Shown: piece after piece, positions 35,402-45,130 of the stretch
Numbering within the stretch: position 1 is the stretch's first letter
Layout of the letters: every line of letters begins with the position of its first letter
Assembly (NCBI GenBank): GCA_033762375.1
Contig: JANRLQ010000063.1
Coordinates: 17,288 to 81,287, forward strand
Reading direction: 5' to 3'
DNA length: 64,000 bases
Source of the DNA: RDXT01 sp033762375
Lineage (GTDB): Bacteria; Bacteroidota; Bacteroidia; J057
The notes under the pieces: model-generated
Seen by the model: only the letters and a program-made list of their open reading frames with translations
Database searches by the model: none
What the model was told of the DNA's origin: nothing
Made by a program: the position numbers and the translations under genes

Positions 35402-35815
35402 TCATGTTTTTTCAAAAACAATACCCGGTGGTGTCCCCCAGATCGGGATATCAGTTGCGGTCAGGATCGGATAAGCAGACGTAACCCCGCCGATATGGGG
35501 TACCCGGTGCCGGATAATGACCTCCCGGATACGATGGTGCCGGATCACATACGCACACATAATACAAGGCTCATGGCTGGTATATAGCTGGCAGTCAGCG
35601 AGAGCTGTGTGCCCCAATATCCTGACAGCCGCCCGTATGGCTTCGATCTCTGCGTGGTACGTGATGTCCTGGTGGGTTTTGCCTGCTTCTATGCCCTCCG
35701 CGATGAGTTGCCCTGCCCGTATGATCACGGAGCCTACAGGCGGATTGCCCAGAGCTATAGCCTGGAGGGCAAGCCTGTCACAGTGATCCAGCCAGCATGT
35801 GTGATCGGGCGGCAT
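35402..35815 (-). CDS. Nucleoside deaminase (CMP/dCMP/adenosine deaminase family)
   Basis: The 137-residue zinc enzyme carries His54-Ala-Glu56 (the HAE motif) and Pro83-Cys84-x-x-Cys87 (EPCIMCAYVIRH), which bind the catalytic zinc. The body is the usual cytidine-deaminase-like fold. Within the family, tRNA adenosine, guanine and cytosine deaminases are hard to separate by eye. It is an isolated leftward gene ending 14 bases before the next leftward gene and overlaps a spurious rightward frame (35275-35484). Confidence 0.85.
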   Translation of the reverse strand: MPPDHTCWLDHCDRLALQAIALGNPPVGSVIIRAGQLIAEGIEAGKTHQDITYHAEIEAIRAAVRILGHTALADCQLYTSHEPCIMCAYVIRHHRIREVIIRHRVPHIGGVTSAYPILTATDIPIWGTPPGIVFEKT

Positions 35816-35829
35816 GCGTATCGTGGGGC

Positions 35830-36588
35830 CTACTTCCGGTAAAACAAAATTTTCCGCCCGTCATCGGTGGTGATCATCATGTTTCCGCCCTGGATGAAGT
35901 ATTTGCCCAGTTTTTCGGTTTCGGTTTTGCCGTTTTGAGTGGCGGTGAGATAGAGATCGCTGCCGCGGGTGTACCAGGTCACACCGGGGATGCGGGTGAC
36001 GGTATTATCAGTAGAGAGGCCACTGCCTCCGCCGCCGGAGACGCTGGCATCGCTGCCCCCATCCCCAAATCCACCATCGGCAAAAAGGACCATCCGCTGG
36101 TTGAAACTGGACCCGCCAAAAGGATCACTCCGGTTTTCCTGGTACTCCCATGTACCCGCCAGGGCAGGGTCACGTGTCTCACGGGAGGCTGTCGGAGGGG
36201 TATCTTGGGGGGGAGCTGCTGGGTCAGCCGGGCTGTTATCCGCTTGTTTTTGCAGGGTGACGGCTATCTGTTGTCCCTGGACGGTGAGGGTGCCTGTGAG
36301 GGTTTCGGCATTCCGTGCCCCTGTGAAGGGCACCAGGATATTATTTTGGGCCAGGGTCGCCTTTCCTATAAAACTATCTCCCTTTGTAACTGCCTCAAAA
36401 TCAAATGCCTGATATCCATCATCCAGCTTGCCGGTCAGTATTTTCCCGTCTCCGGGCGTAATGGTCAGGGTCAGTGGCTCGCCGCTGGCGGTGCCGGTGT
36501 AGGTGCCGGCCCATGTGGGGGCGGGTGGCGTGCAACCATGATTCCAGATGAGGATAAGCAGCAGGAACGGAGGGAGAAAATGTTTCAT
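35830..36588 (-). CDS. Lipoprotein, unknown
   Basis: A 252-residue product with lipobox WNHGC (Cys19). Two beta-rich parts are visible: residues 25-110 (GTYTGTASGEPLTLTITPGDG) and a C-terminal part with DLYLTATQNGKTETEKLGKYFIQ. A Gly/Ser-rich linker (SVSGGGGSGL) and a Pro-rich segment sit between. It looks like a small secreted binding protein of unknown role. It ends 14 bases from the deaminase gene, possibly in the same unit. Confidence 0.55.
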   Translation of the reverse strand: MKHFLPPFLLLILIWNHGCTPPAPTWAGTYTGTASGEPLTLTITPGDGKILTGKLDDGYQAFDFEAVTKGDSFIGKATLAQNNILVPFTGARNAETLTGTLTVQGQQIAVTLQKQADNSPADPAAPPQDTPPTASRETRDPALAGTWEYQENRSDPFGGSSFNQRMVLFADGGFGDGGSDASVSGGGGSGLSTDNTVTRIPGVTWYTRGSDLYLTATQNGKTETEKLGKYFIQGGNMMITTDDGRKILFYRK

Positions 36589-36649
36589 ACAATTCGTTCA
36601 GATAATCGGGACAGACCAATATACACATATCCCGGAAACCTGATCGGGA

Positions 36650-37558
36650 TCAGCGCAAAATTAACACCCGCACATCCGGCAACTGCAACGCAAAGATCCC
36701 GTATCCGCCCTCGACATTGGAGGGGTAGCTGACGGGCTCCTTGAGCAGGATGGAGAGGATATTGGTGCCGCTGCGCTGGCGTACTGTCAGGAAGTCGTAG
36801 TAGAGCTGGCTGATATTGGAAAGGGTAACGGCCAGGGTGTCTCCCGGTCCGAATCCCGGGTAGATCAACGTGTCCCGGTACACAGGACTCTTAAATAACT
36901 GGTCGGACAAAAATGTAACCTGCTGATTGTCTGTGCCTACAACCTGGCCCAGGGCGCTGCTGTCCGGTATCCGGACCCGGTAGTTGTTGATGAGGTAGTA
37001 GTTGTCGGCGGCAGGATCCGTAAATTGGATATGGAGGGCGACCGAGGTATCTACCGAAAAACTCCCCCCAAACTGTATGGTGTCATACACGTACCTGTAA
37101 GCCACGGAGTCCCAGGGCACGATCGGCAGCGGGCTGGCGCTGGCGCGTACGGTCTGGCCGGTGAGCGAGTCAACCACCGTCAGGTCATAGGTCACCCCGA
37201 CCTCCAACTGGGTAGCCAGGCTGATCCAGGTGCCCGCACCCAGTTCTATAAGGGTGTCTGACCCGCCGGGCCAGGTGAGGACCACGAGGGCGCTGTCCAG
37301 CAGGAGTCGGCTCAGGATGTCGTCAGACAAGGTATCGGTCTGTTGCTGAGAGTACTCCAGGGCTCCGATGGAGCGGCTCACATTGACCAGCAGAAAATTA
37401 CCGGGGAGAAGCTGGCTGGCGACCACCAGCCGCGACTCAGCCTGTGGGATCTCGATCAGGACCGGCTCCGGCACGCAGGAGGACAAACTCCAGCTCAGCG
37501 CCAGTGCAGCCAGCCAGGGAAACAAAACCGGACGGGAAAACAGGGTCGGGCGATACAT
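36650..37558 (-). CDS. DUF4249 outer-membrane lipoprotein
   Basis: The ATG at 37558 gives a lipoprotein signal with lipobox LSSC (Cys28); a longer frame from 37732 lies inside the receptor gene. The 302-residue product shows the DUF4249 pattern of beta-sandwich-rich segments (SRSIGALEYSQQQTD, YDLTVVDSLTGQTVRA, DNYYLINNYRVRI). DUF4249 genes are typically paired with TonB-dependent receptors, as here: it starts 29 bases after the receptor stop. It is probably the lipoprotein partner of that transporter. Confidence 0.85.
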   Translation of the reverse strand: MYRPTLFSRPVLFPWLAALALSWSLSSCVPEPVLIEIPQAESRLVVASQLLPGNFLLVNVSRSIGALEYSQQQTDTLSDDILSRLLLDSALVVLTWPGGSDTLIELGAGTWISLATQLEVGVTYDLTVVDSLTGQTVRASASPLPIVPWDSVAYRYVYDTIQFGGSFSVDTSVALHIQFTDPAADNYYLINNYRVRIPDSSALGQVVGTDNQQVTFLSDQLFKSPVYRDTLIYPGFGPGDTLAVTLSNISQLYYDFLTVRQRSGTNILSILLKEPVSYPSNVEGGYGIFALQLPDVRVLILR

Positions 37559-37587
37559 ATATAAGGTGTAAAAAGACCTGCTAACGA

Positions 37588-39879
37588 TTAAAAACCAAAA
37601 TTCCAGGCGATAGACGGTACCCGGCCCAGGAAACTGGGTTGGGTGTACTCCAGCGCACCTGTTTCGGTGAGGCGGATATCGATCCTGACAGGGGTCGGGG
37701 CATTGAGGAGGTTGTAACAACCCAGGACCCACTCCGAGGTGAATTTTTTGGAAGTTTTATTGCGCAGGGCCAGGCTGATATCTACCCGCTGGGCAGGAGA
37801 AAGCCGGACACTGTTGCGCTCCGCAAAAATAGGGACCACCTCCACCCCGGTCAGGGAGGGATTGGGGATAAAATACTGCCCGATCTGTGGCGTAAACCGC
37901 GCACCCGAGAGGTAGTTATACACAATAGAGAAGTTGAGTTGATCCAGGAGCTGCCATATGGCTACGACCGAGAGGTCGTGACGGCGGTCATATTTGGCCC
38001 AGAAAACCTTGCCTTCATTCAGCCCGTCAAACTGCCGCTGCGAAAAAGCCAGGGTATATCCGATCCAGCCCGTGATCCGGCCTTCGTCCCGCTTGAGCAG
38101 AAACTCCAGCCCGTATGAACTGCCCCGACCCTGAAGTAGCTCAGATTCAAAGTTGTCATTGAGGATCAGGTTAGCTCCTTCGCGGTACTCCGTCAGGTTG
38201 TTCATCCATTTATAATAACTCTCGACTGTGAGCAAGGAGCGGATTTTTTCGAAGTGGTAGGTGTAGCTGGCTGAAATCTGGTCTGACTTCTGGGGTTTGA
38301 CCTGCTCCGTCACCGGATACCACAGGTCCGTAGGCAGGGCCACAGACGAGCTGGATACCAGGTGGAGGTATTGTTTCATCCGGGCATAGCTCAGTTTGAA
38401 GGAGTTCTGGTCATTGAGGGTGTAGACCATCGCGAGCCGCGGCTCCAGGGCCGCATATACTTTGTTGGGTACGATGGCACTGCTGATGCGCAGGCCGTAA
38501 TTAACCTTGAAGTTTTCGGTCACCTGGCGCTCGTGCAGGCCGTAAAAAGCGATTTCTTCCGTAAAAATCGGATCAGCCGGATTGTCATCAATAAACTGGG
38601 ATACATCCCCCTGGGCTGTCAGGACATTGGGCACAAAACGGTGATGGGTGATCGCCCCTCCAAAGCGGAAGGTATTTTCGGGATCGGCATAAAAGGTATA
38701 GTCAGACTTCAGGCCAATGTCATTGACCTTGGAGCCGATATAAATCCCGTTGCTGCCGATGTTTCCATTGATATCGTACTTAAACCGGGTATAAATCAGG
38801 GAAGTATTGGAGAATAAACGGGCATTGTAGAGGTGATTCCAGCGGGCGGTAGTCGTAAAATTGCCGAGCTCAAACCCAAATCCGACTTCTCCCAGCCCGA
38901 GAGAGTCATTGTCCGTGACTTCTTTAGGGGTGTACAAAATATCATTGCCAAAATAACTGCTGAGGTAAATCCGGTCTTTTTCGCCCAGGATATAGTTAGC
39001 CTTGATATTAAGGTCATAAAAATAATAGGGAACGGGAATCCCCACCAGGCCCACGACTTTGTCAATATAAGACCGCCGCCCGGAGATAATAAAAGAAGCC
39101 CGGTCCTTGATGATCGGTCCCTGCACGGTGAGCCGGGAGGAGAGCAGGCCGATGCCACCTGATACTTTGTACTTACGGGCATTTCCTTCATTCATCGTGA
39201 TGTCAATGACCGAAGAAAGCCGCCCGCCATACTGCGCCGGAAATCCACCTTTGAGCAGGTTGACTTCCTTGAGGGCATCGGGGTTAAAGACGGAAAAAAA
39301 ACCAAACAGGTGGCTCACATTATACACGACCGCCTCATCCAGCAAGATCAGGTTTTGGTCTGGGTCGCCCCCACGCACGAGGATGGAGGTTGTGCCTTCG
39401 CCCCCTTTGGTCACACCCGGCAGGAGCTGCATGACCTTCAGGATGTCTGTTTCGCCGCCCAGGGTAGGCACCAGCCGTACGGACTTGACATTGAGGTTGA
39501 TCTGGCCCATCTGGGTGGACTTGACCGCCTGCTCATTGGCGTTGGCAGCAGCAGAGATGACCACCTCCTCGGCCATGGCACCCGTTTCGTCGAGCCGGAT
39601 ATCAAGGGTACGGTTTTGAGACAGGTCAATGGTCTGGGTATCAGGCCGGTAGCCAATATAGTTGTACACAATCTGGTACGTACCGCCTGGAAGGGTGAGG
39701 GAATAAAACCCATAACTGTTGCTGTAAGTACCTCGCCGCGAGGGCATCGAGATCACGGTAGCACCGATCAGCACCTCACCTGAGGCATTGTCGCGGACGT
39801 AGCCGCTGAGGGTGTATGATTGGGCGGTGGCAGTCACCAGGGAGGCAAACAAAAGCAGGGCAGTATAAATACGTTTCAT
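37588..39879 (-). CDS. TonB-dependent receptor paired with DUF4249
   Basis: The ATG at 39879 (MKRIYTALLLFASLVTATAQ) begins a signal peptide; the frame could extend to 39915. The mature protein has a carboxypeptidase-regulatory-like domain (YTLSGYVRDNASGEVLIGATV), a plug (PALGGE-type TonB box region near LVPTLGGETDILKVMQ, ILVRGGDPDQNLILLDEAVV), and a barrel of 763 residues total. It should import an unknown ligand with its DUF4249 partner. The divergent gene on the right starts at 40147. Confidence 0.9.
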   Translation of the reverse strand: MKRIYTALLLFASLVTATAQSYTLSGYVRDNASGEVLIGATVISMPSRRGTYSNSYGFYSLTLPGGTYQIVYNYIGYRPDTQTIDLSQNRTLDIRLDETGAMAEEVVISAAANANEQAVKSTQMGQINLNVKSVRLVPTLGGETDILKVMQLLPGVTKGGEGTTSILVRGGDPDQNLILLDEAVVYNVSHLFGFFSVFNPDALKEVNLLKGGFPAQYGGRLSSVIDITMNEGNARKYKVSGGIGLLSSRLTVQGPIIKDRASFIISGRRSYIDKVVGLVGIPVPYYFYDLNIKANYILGEKDRIYLSSYFGNDILYTPKEVTDNDSLGLGEVGFGFELGNFTTTARWNHLYNARLFSNTSLIYTRFKYDINGNIGSNGIYIGSKVNDIGLKSDYTFYADPENTFRFGGAITHHRFVPNVLTAQGDVSQFIDDNPADPIFTEEIAFYGLHERQVTENFKVNYGLRISSAIVPNKVYAALEPRLAMVYTLNDQNSFKLSYARMKQYLHLVSSSSVALPTDLWYPVTEQVKPQKSDQISASYTYHFEKIRSLLTVESYYKWMNNLTEYREGANLILNDNFESELLQGRGSSYGLEFLLKRDEGRITGWIGYTLAFSQRQFDGLNEGKVFWAKYDRRHDLSVVAIWQLLDQLNFSIVYNYLSGARFTPQIGQYFIPNPSLTGVEVVPIFAERNSVRLSPAQRVDISLALRNKTSKKFTSEWVLGCYNLLNAPTPVRIDIRLTETGALEYTQPSFLGRVPSIAWNFGF

Positions 39880-40146
39880 AGGCGCGTTTGATAACACATA
39901 GACGCAGCAGGTCATGACGAGGTTGGCTGAGCGTCTGCAGAATCTTATTCGGAGGGTAAATCGGGTTTAGGTACAACAACTGTAGTTCGTGGTTGTCATT
40001 TGCAGATAACAGGGCAAAAGCAGCCTGGGCGTCCAGTATATTCGTTATGTTATCAGCCTGTACCAAGCTTCTGCTCCTGTATGTATGTTGCCTTGAATCT
40101 CTCCCCGTCCTACCATAACGTTACCTGGTCTGGGTTTCGTGCAGGT

Positions 40147-42495
40147 ATGCGTTTTTTTCTGATCCTGATATCTGGTATATATGGGGTATCAGCCCAGCCC
40201 TCCCGCAACATGTCCCTTGTAGGGCAGCTTGATTACACACCCGACCTCTGCAATATCTGGGGATATGCTGACACAGCCGGGCATGAGTATGCCCTGATCG
40301 GCCTGGAAACCGGACTCTCCATCGTGTCCCTTGATACTCCGTCAGCCCCCCGTGAGGTGTTTCGGGTGCCGGGGGTGTACTCGCAGTGGCGGGAGGTCAA
40401 AACCTGGGACCACTATGCCTATGTCACCAATGAGACGGGCAATGGCCTGCTGATCGTGGACCTTGCGGGGCTGCCGGATACGGTTGTGTATAAAGACACT
40501 GTCCTCAGCGATATCCAGACGAGCCATACCCTGTTTATTGCCGATGGTTTTCTCTACCTGGCCGGACCCGATCAATACAACGGCGGCTCGGCTATTTTTA
40601 GCCTGCAAGATCCCTGGATACCGGTTTTTGTGGGCGCTTATACCGATCGTTACGTCCATGACCAGTACGTGCGGGGCAACCGGGGGTATATGGCCGAGAT
40701 CCTGAATGGCTCCATGACCATCCTGGACCTGACGGACAAAACCCAGCCCCTCGTGATCGGATACGTGGACTATTACAATGCATTTACCCACAATACCTGG
40801 CTCAATGACGCCGGAACCGTGTGTTATACCACCGACGAACTCCCCGAGGCGTACATTATCGCCTGGGATATCACCGATCCGGGCAATATCACCGAGCTGG
40901 ACAGGATACGCTCCAGTGTAAGTGCGGGTACAGCCATCCCCCACAATGTGCATGTACTGAATGACTTTCTGGTATCTGCCTACTACCGGGACGGGGTCCA
41001 GATCGTGGACGGCGCCCGCCCCCACAACCTGATAGAGACCGGTTATTATGACACCAATGCACGCACAGGGCCGGGGTTTAATGGGGTTTGGGGGGTATAT
41101 CCGTACCTCCCGTCCGGGCTGATACTGGCCTCTGACATAGAAAATGGGTTATTTGTCCTCCGGCCCTCGTACCAGCGAGCCTGTTATCTGGAAGGGATGA
41201 TCAGGGACGCGGCGACCCAGCAAGCCCTCCCGCAGGTGGAGGTGCGTATCCTGGGTACCGATCAGGCCACCCTGAGCCTGAATGATGGGCATTTTGCGAC
41301 AGGAACCCCGGACGCTGGTACCTATGAAGTGGTTTTTGAGCGGTTTGGTTATGAAAGAGATACCGTGACGGTCATTCTCGATCACAGTGTTGTCACGGAG
41401 CTGGACATCCAGCTGGTGCCGATCCCCCGCACCACCCTGGTCCTCACGGTGCGGGATGCCCTCACGCAGGCCCCGGTGCAGGGGGTGACCCTTGAGCTGA
41501 AGCCGGATGGGTACGCCCCCATCACCTACACGACAGGCAACGACGGCACTGTGACCGATCCATACTGGGTGATATATCCCTACGAATGGAAAGCCGGTGT
41601 ATGGGGGCATATCACCCGGGCGGGCACGCTGAGCGGGGTTCCGGGCCAGCCTCCGGTGACGATCCTGCTGGAGCCGGGATATGCAGATGATTTTGCCCTG
41701 GACCTGGGCTGGGAGGTGACAGGTACGGCCCAGCGGGGGATATGGGAGCGGGGAGAGCCCAAAGGTGTGCGATATACCGGATGGACCCTCACACCGGAGA
41801 CTGATCTGCCGGATGATGTGGGGGATGCCTGCTACACGACCGGCAATACCAGCAATATCGGGTACGGAGACGACGTGGACAATGGATATACCTGGCTGAG
41901 TTCGCCGTGGATCCACCTGCGCGGGTACACCTCGCCCTGGATGCACGTGCACCGGTGGTTTTTTAATTGGAGTCTCAATGGCGGGCTGCCAGACGGCCCC
42001 GGCAATGACTTCCTGGGGATATACCTCACCAATGGCGCGGATACCGTAGAGGTGCGACGATATACGGGCCCGTTTGATACGACCTGGGCCGAGACCCTCC
42101 TGCCCATCCGGGCCTATCTGCCGGATGACAGCCTGATTCGGGTATTGTTTTATGCCCAGGACTTTGAGCCCGGCAACCAGGATGGGGTAGAAGCTACGCT
42201 GGATGGATTTGAGATCAAAGAGGGATTTGCCCTGCCCGTTGCGGATGTGCTGGACCCGGATATACGGTTGTTTGTCTGGGACCAGGCAGCAACCTGGTCG
42301 GTGCCGGTGGCGTATGCTGGCGAGGAGCTGACCCTGGAGCTCATAAGCCTGAACGGACAGCAGGTGGCCCGGATGCCCCTGACCGGGCCAGCAGGCACAG
42401 CCCGGCTTCCTGACTCCCTGCAACCGGGTATGTACCTGGCGGTGCTCATGCGGGGGGATACCCGTCTGGCACTGGTGCGTTATTTGAGCTTCTAG
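40147..42495 (+). CDS. Choice-of-anchor-B protein with T9SS-type tail, copy 1
   Basis: The ATG at 40147 gives a signal peptide (MRFFLILISGIYGVSAQ); an earlier in-frame start at 40000 has no signal. Residues about 30-385 form the choice-of-anchor-B beta-propeller-like domain (AFTHNTWLNDAGTV, VHDQYVRGNRGYMA, FNGVWGVYPYLPSG). A carboxypeptidase-regulatory-like module follows, then a jelly-roll (WLSSPWIHLRG). The tail (SLNGQQVARM, PGMYLAVL) looks like a T9SS sorting domain. These proteins are surface-exposed, with unknown ligands. The next gene is a full-length paralogue 64 bases downstream. Confidence 0.8.
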   Translation: MRFFLILISGIYGVSAQPSRNMSLVGQLDYTPDLCNIWGYADTAGHEYALIGLETGLSIVSLDTPSAPREVFRVPGVYSQWREVKTWDHYAYVTNETGNGLLIVDLAGLPDTVVYKDTVLSDIQTSHTLFIADGFLYLAGPDQYNGGSAIFSLQDPWIPVFVGAYTDRYVHDQYVRGNRGYMAEILNGSMTILDLTDKTQPLVIGYVDYYNAFTHNTWLNDAGTVCYTTDELPEAYIIAWDITDPGNITELDRIRSSVSAGTAIPHNVHVLNDFLVSAYYRDGVQIVDGARPHNLIETGYYDTNARTGPGFNGVWGVYPYLPSGLILASDIENGLFVLRPSYQRACYLEGMIRDAATQQALPQVEVRILGTDQATLSLNDGHFATGTPDAGTYEVVFERFGYERDTVTVILDHSVVTELDIQLVPIPRTTLVLTVRDALTQAPVQGVTLELKPDGYAPITYTTGNDGTVTDPYWVIYPYEWKAGVWGHITRAGTLSGVPGQPPVTILLEPGYADDFALDLGWEVTGTAQRGIWERGEPKGVRYTGWTLTPETDLPDDVGDACYTTGNTSNIGYGDDVDNGYTWLSSPWIHLRGYTSPWMHVHRWFFNWSLNGGLPDGPGNDFLGIYLTNGADTVEVRRYTGPFDTTWAETLLPIRAYLPDDSLIRVLFYAQDFEPGNQDGVEATLDGFEIKEGFALPVADVLDPDIRLFVWDQAATWSVPVAYAGEELTLELISLNGQQVARMPLTGPAGTARLPDSLQPGMYLAVLMRGDTRLALVRYLSF

Positions 42496-42559
42496 CGATG
42501 TTGTGTGTGGTATAGTCTTGATTATTAGCTTATTCGTCCTTAACCTGATTATTTGTTTC

Positions 42560-44932
42560 ATGAAACGACTTGTATGTTTGACCTGTATTGTCTGCTGTAT
42601 TATGCAGATGTCAGCCCAGTCGGGTGCCCAGCACATGAGCCTCAAGGGCAAACTTTCCTACCCGATCCCCCTCAGTGATGTATATGGATGGGTCAGTCCT
42701 GCCGGGCAGGAGTATGCACTGGTAGGCACGTATCTGGGCCTCTCAGTTGTGAGCCTGGCCGATCCGACCAATCCCCTTCAGGTACAGTTTGTACAAGGCA
42801 CCCCTACGATCTGGCGGGATGTCCAGACCTGGGGACAATATGCATATGTCTCTAATGAAGGGGGCGGTGGCATTCTGATTGTAGACCTGTCCGGCCTCCC
42901 CAATTCCATCGTCTCCAAGGATACCATCATGGCGGGCATCACTACAGCCCACACGATCTGGATAGATGAAAAAGGCTATCTGTACGTGAATGGCCCCAAT
43001 GTATTTAATGGCGGCACGGCCATCTTTGATGTGCACACGGATCCCTGGCATCCGATCTTTATCGGCAGCTACAATGGACGGTATGTCCACGATAACTACG
43101 TCCGCGATGACATCGCCTACAATGCCGAGATCAATGACGGGCGGCTTACGATCCTCGACGTCAGTAACCGGGCACAGCCTGTTGAGATTGGCAGCCGTGA
43201 CTATCCGAGTTCTTTCACCCACAATACCTGGCTCAATGACGCTGGTACGGTGGTATTTACGACAGACGAGTACGCAGGTGCCTATATACACGCCTGGGAC
43301 ATTACCGATCCCTCAGACATCAGGCTCCTGGACCGCGCCCGCTCCACGGTCAGCGGCACCACCACCATCCCGCACAACGTCTATGTGCTCAATGACTACC
43401 TGGTGATCTCATACTACAACGACGGGGTTGTGATCATGGACGCTTCTCATCCGGATGCGATGGCCGTCACCGGCTGGTACGATACCAATCAGCTGCAAGG
43501 GGGGAGTTTTGACGGGGTATGGTCAGCCTACCCTTATCTGCCCTCAGGCCTGATCCTGGGGTCAGACATCAATGAAGGTTTGTACGTACTGGAGGCCAAT
43601 TACGTGCGGGGATGTTACCTGAGCGGGACAATCTACGATGCAGTCTCTAACCAGTTGCTGGACGGTGCGCAGGTCGTTTTTCAGAGCAGTGATACCGTGA
43701 TCACAGGCGGGGTAGGTACGTATAGTTTTGGGGCATCAGATTCGGGCCAATATACCATCACCGTCAGCAAACCCGGGTACATCAGCCAGACCCTGACCGT
43801 TGTGCTGGACAATGGGGTTCCTGTCGTGCAGAATTTTTCGCTGGACCGTAGCCCACGGACCCATTTCACCCTTCAGGCCCTGTACGGTCCTACCGGAGAC
43901 CCTATTGAGGGCATCCTCATAGAAGGTACCGCCCCGGCAGAGGGCACACAGATCAGTTGGGTGACCTCCGCAGCAGGTACCGTGATCATACCCGACCTGG
44001 TGACAGGGGAATACCAGCTCTATGCCGGCAAATGGGGATTCAGAACCCTGGACACCCTCGTCAACCTGCCCGTCGGTACCTATACGCTCACACTCACCTT
44101 TGACTCGATCTATGATGACCCCTTTGCCCTTGACCTGGGCTGGGTGCGCTCGGGTACAGCTACCGCAGGTGAATGGATTCGGGAGCAGCCGGTAGGCTCC
44201 TTCCTGAACGGAAACCCGTACAACCCTGATCAAGACCTCCCGGATGATGTAGGCTTCGCTTGTTATGTCACCGGCAATGGCGGCACCTCCGTCTTTGGCA
44301 ATGAGGTCAATGGCGGCAGCACCGTCATTCTCAGCCCGGAAATCAACCTGACCGGGTACAACGATCCGGTTCTGGTCTATAGCTGGTGGTTTGTCAATTA
44401 CAGCTTCGCGACGGGCGGCGCTGGCAATGAAAGCCTCAAAACCGAGCTGGTCGGCAACCTGGCCACCCTCCCCCTCAAAGTTCATACCAATGCCCTGAGC
44501 AATAAGTGGCAGCAGGATACGATCCGGATCAGTGAGTTATATCCACTCTATGAGCCATTCCGGATACGGTTCACCACCCAGGACACCCCCCCCAACAATA
44601 TCGTGGAGGCGGGGATAGATGGATTTTATATTTATGAGGCAGATCCCGATACGACCACCAGCCTTGACCGGCTCACGGACCGGATAGGATTGTTTGCATG
44701 GGCTGCTCCCGGAGAGGACCAGTTGCTGGTCTCCTGGCGCCCGGACCAGCTCCCGGCCGGAGCTGCCATGACCCTGACCCTGACGGATCTACGCGGGGCG
44801 GTGCTCCATCAGGAGACAGTGCCTGCCACCCAAAACCGGACCTGGCTGCCCTATACCTGGGCATCTGGTCTGTATCTCCTGCGGGCAGAGATGTCAGACG
44901 GTACGGCAAGTGTGATCAAAGTGGTGCGCTGA
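42560..44932 (+). CDS. Choice-of-anchor-B protein with T9SS-type tail, copy 2
   Basis: This 790-residue paralogue of the preceding gene starts with a signal peptide (MKRLVCLTCIVCCIMQMSAQ). The layout is the same: propeller-like domain with SFTHNTWLNDAGTV, VHDNYVRDDIAYNA and FDGVWSAYPYLPSGLILG; then a regulatory-like fold; a jelly-roll; and a tail with LTDLRGAVLHQ and GLYLLRAEM. It probably arose by tandem duplication. DNA identity persists in the FTHNTWLND codons. The intrinsic terminator at 44957 closes the pair. Confidence 0.8.
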   Translation: MKRLVCLTCIVCCIMQMSAQSGAQHMSLKGKLSYPIPLSDVYGWVSPAGQEYALVGTYLGLSVVSLADPTNPLQVQFVQGTPTIWRDVQTWGQYAYVSNEGGGGILIVDLSGLPNSIVSKDTIMAGITTAHTIWIDEKGYLYVNGPNVFNGGTAIFDVHTDPWHPIFIGSYNGRYVHDNYVRDDIAYNAEINDGRLTILDVSNRAQPVEIGSRDYPSSFTHNTWLNDAGTVVFTTDEYAGAYIHAWDITDPSDIRLLDRARSTVSGTTTIPHNVYVLNDYLVISYYNDGVVIMDASHPDAMAVTGWYDTNQLQGGSFDGVWSAYPYLPSGLILGSDINEGLYVLEANYVRGCYLSGTIYDAVSNQLLDGAQVVFQSSDTVITGGVGTYSFGASDSGQYTITVSKPGYISQTLTVVLDNGVPVVQNFSLDRSPRTHFTLQALYGPTGDPIEGILIEGTAPAEGTQISWVTSAAGTVIIPDLVTGEYQLYAGKWGFRTLDTLVNLPVGTYTLTLTFDSIYDDPFALDLGWVRSGTATAGEWIREQPVGSFLNGNPYNPDQDLPDDVGFACYVTGNGGTSVFGNEVNGGSTVILSPEINLTGYNDPVLVYSWWFVNYSFATGGAGNESLKTELVGNLATLPLKVHTNALSNKWQQDTIRISELYPLYEPFRIRFTTQDTPPNNIVEAGIDGFYIYEADPDTTTSLDRLTDRIGLFAWAAPGEDQLLVSWRPDQLPAGAAMTLTLTDLRGAVLHQETVPATQNRTWLPYTWASGLYLLRAEMSDGTASVIKVVR

Positions 44933-44956
44933 TCCTTTTTTCATAAAAATAAATGG

Positions 44957-44989
44957 CAGGCCATACATCCCGAATGTATGGCCTGTTTT
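44957..44989 (+). terminator. Intrinsic terminator
   Basis: CAGGCCATACAT (44957-44968) pairs perfectly with ATGTATGGCCTG (44974-44985), 5-base loop, followed by TTTTA. It ends the choice-of-anchor-B pair. Confidence 0.85.
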
Positions 44990-45070
44990 ATGTACGTCTA
45001 TTGGATAAATACCAGATAAGCACTAGATTAGTCCGACTGTCAAAATTGACAGAATGCGTATTTGGAATTT

Positions 45071-45104
45071 TTTGTAAATTATTTTTTGTAAAATATTACA
45101 TTTG
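45071..45104 (+). promoter_or_regulatory. Bacteroidota-type promoter for the metalloprotease gene
   Basis: TTTG (45071-45074) and TACATTTG (45097-45104) are 22 bases apart; a second TAAATTTG lies at 45117-45124, close to the start. The first box is 26 bases before the ATG at 45131. An upstream GTG at 45104 is in frame but would begin inside the promoter. Confidence 0.55.
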
Positions 45105-45130
45105 TGGTTATTTCTATAAATTTGCAGGTC

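Noticed and set aside
35275..35484. 69-residue rightward frame beginning MLASEGYDIDYFVV
   Set aside because: Its 3' part lies antisense to the deaminase gene, it shows no domain or signal, and no promoter was seen.
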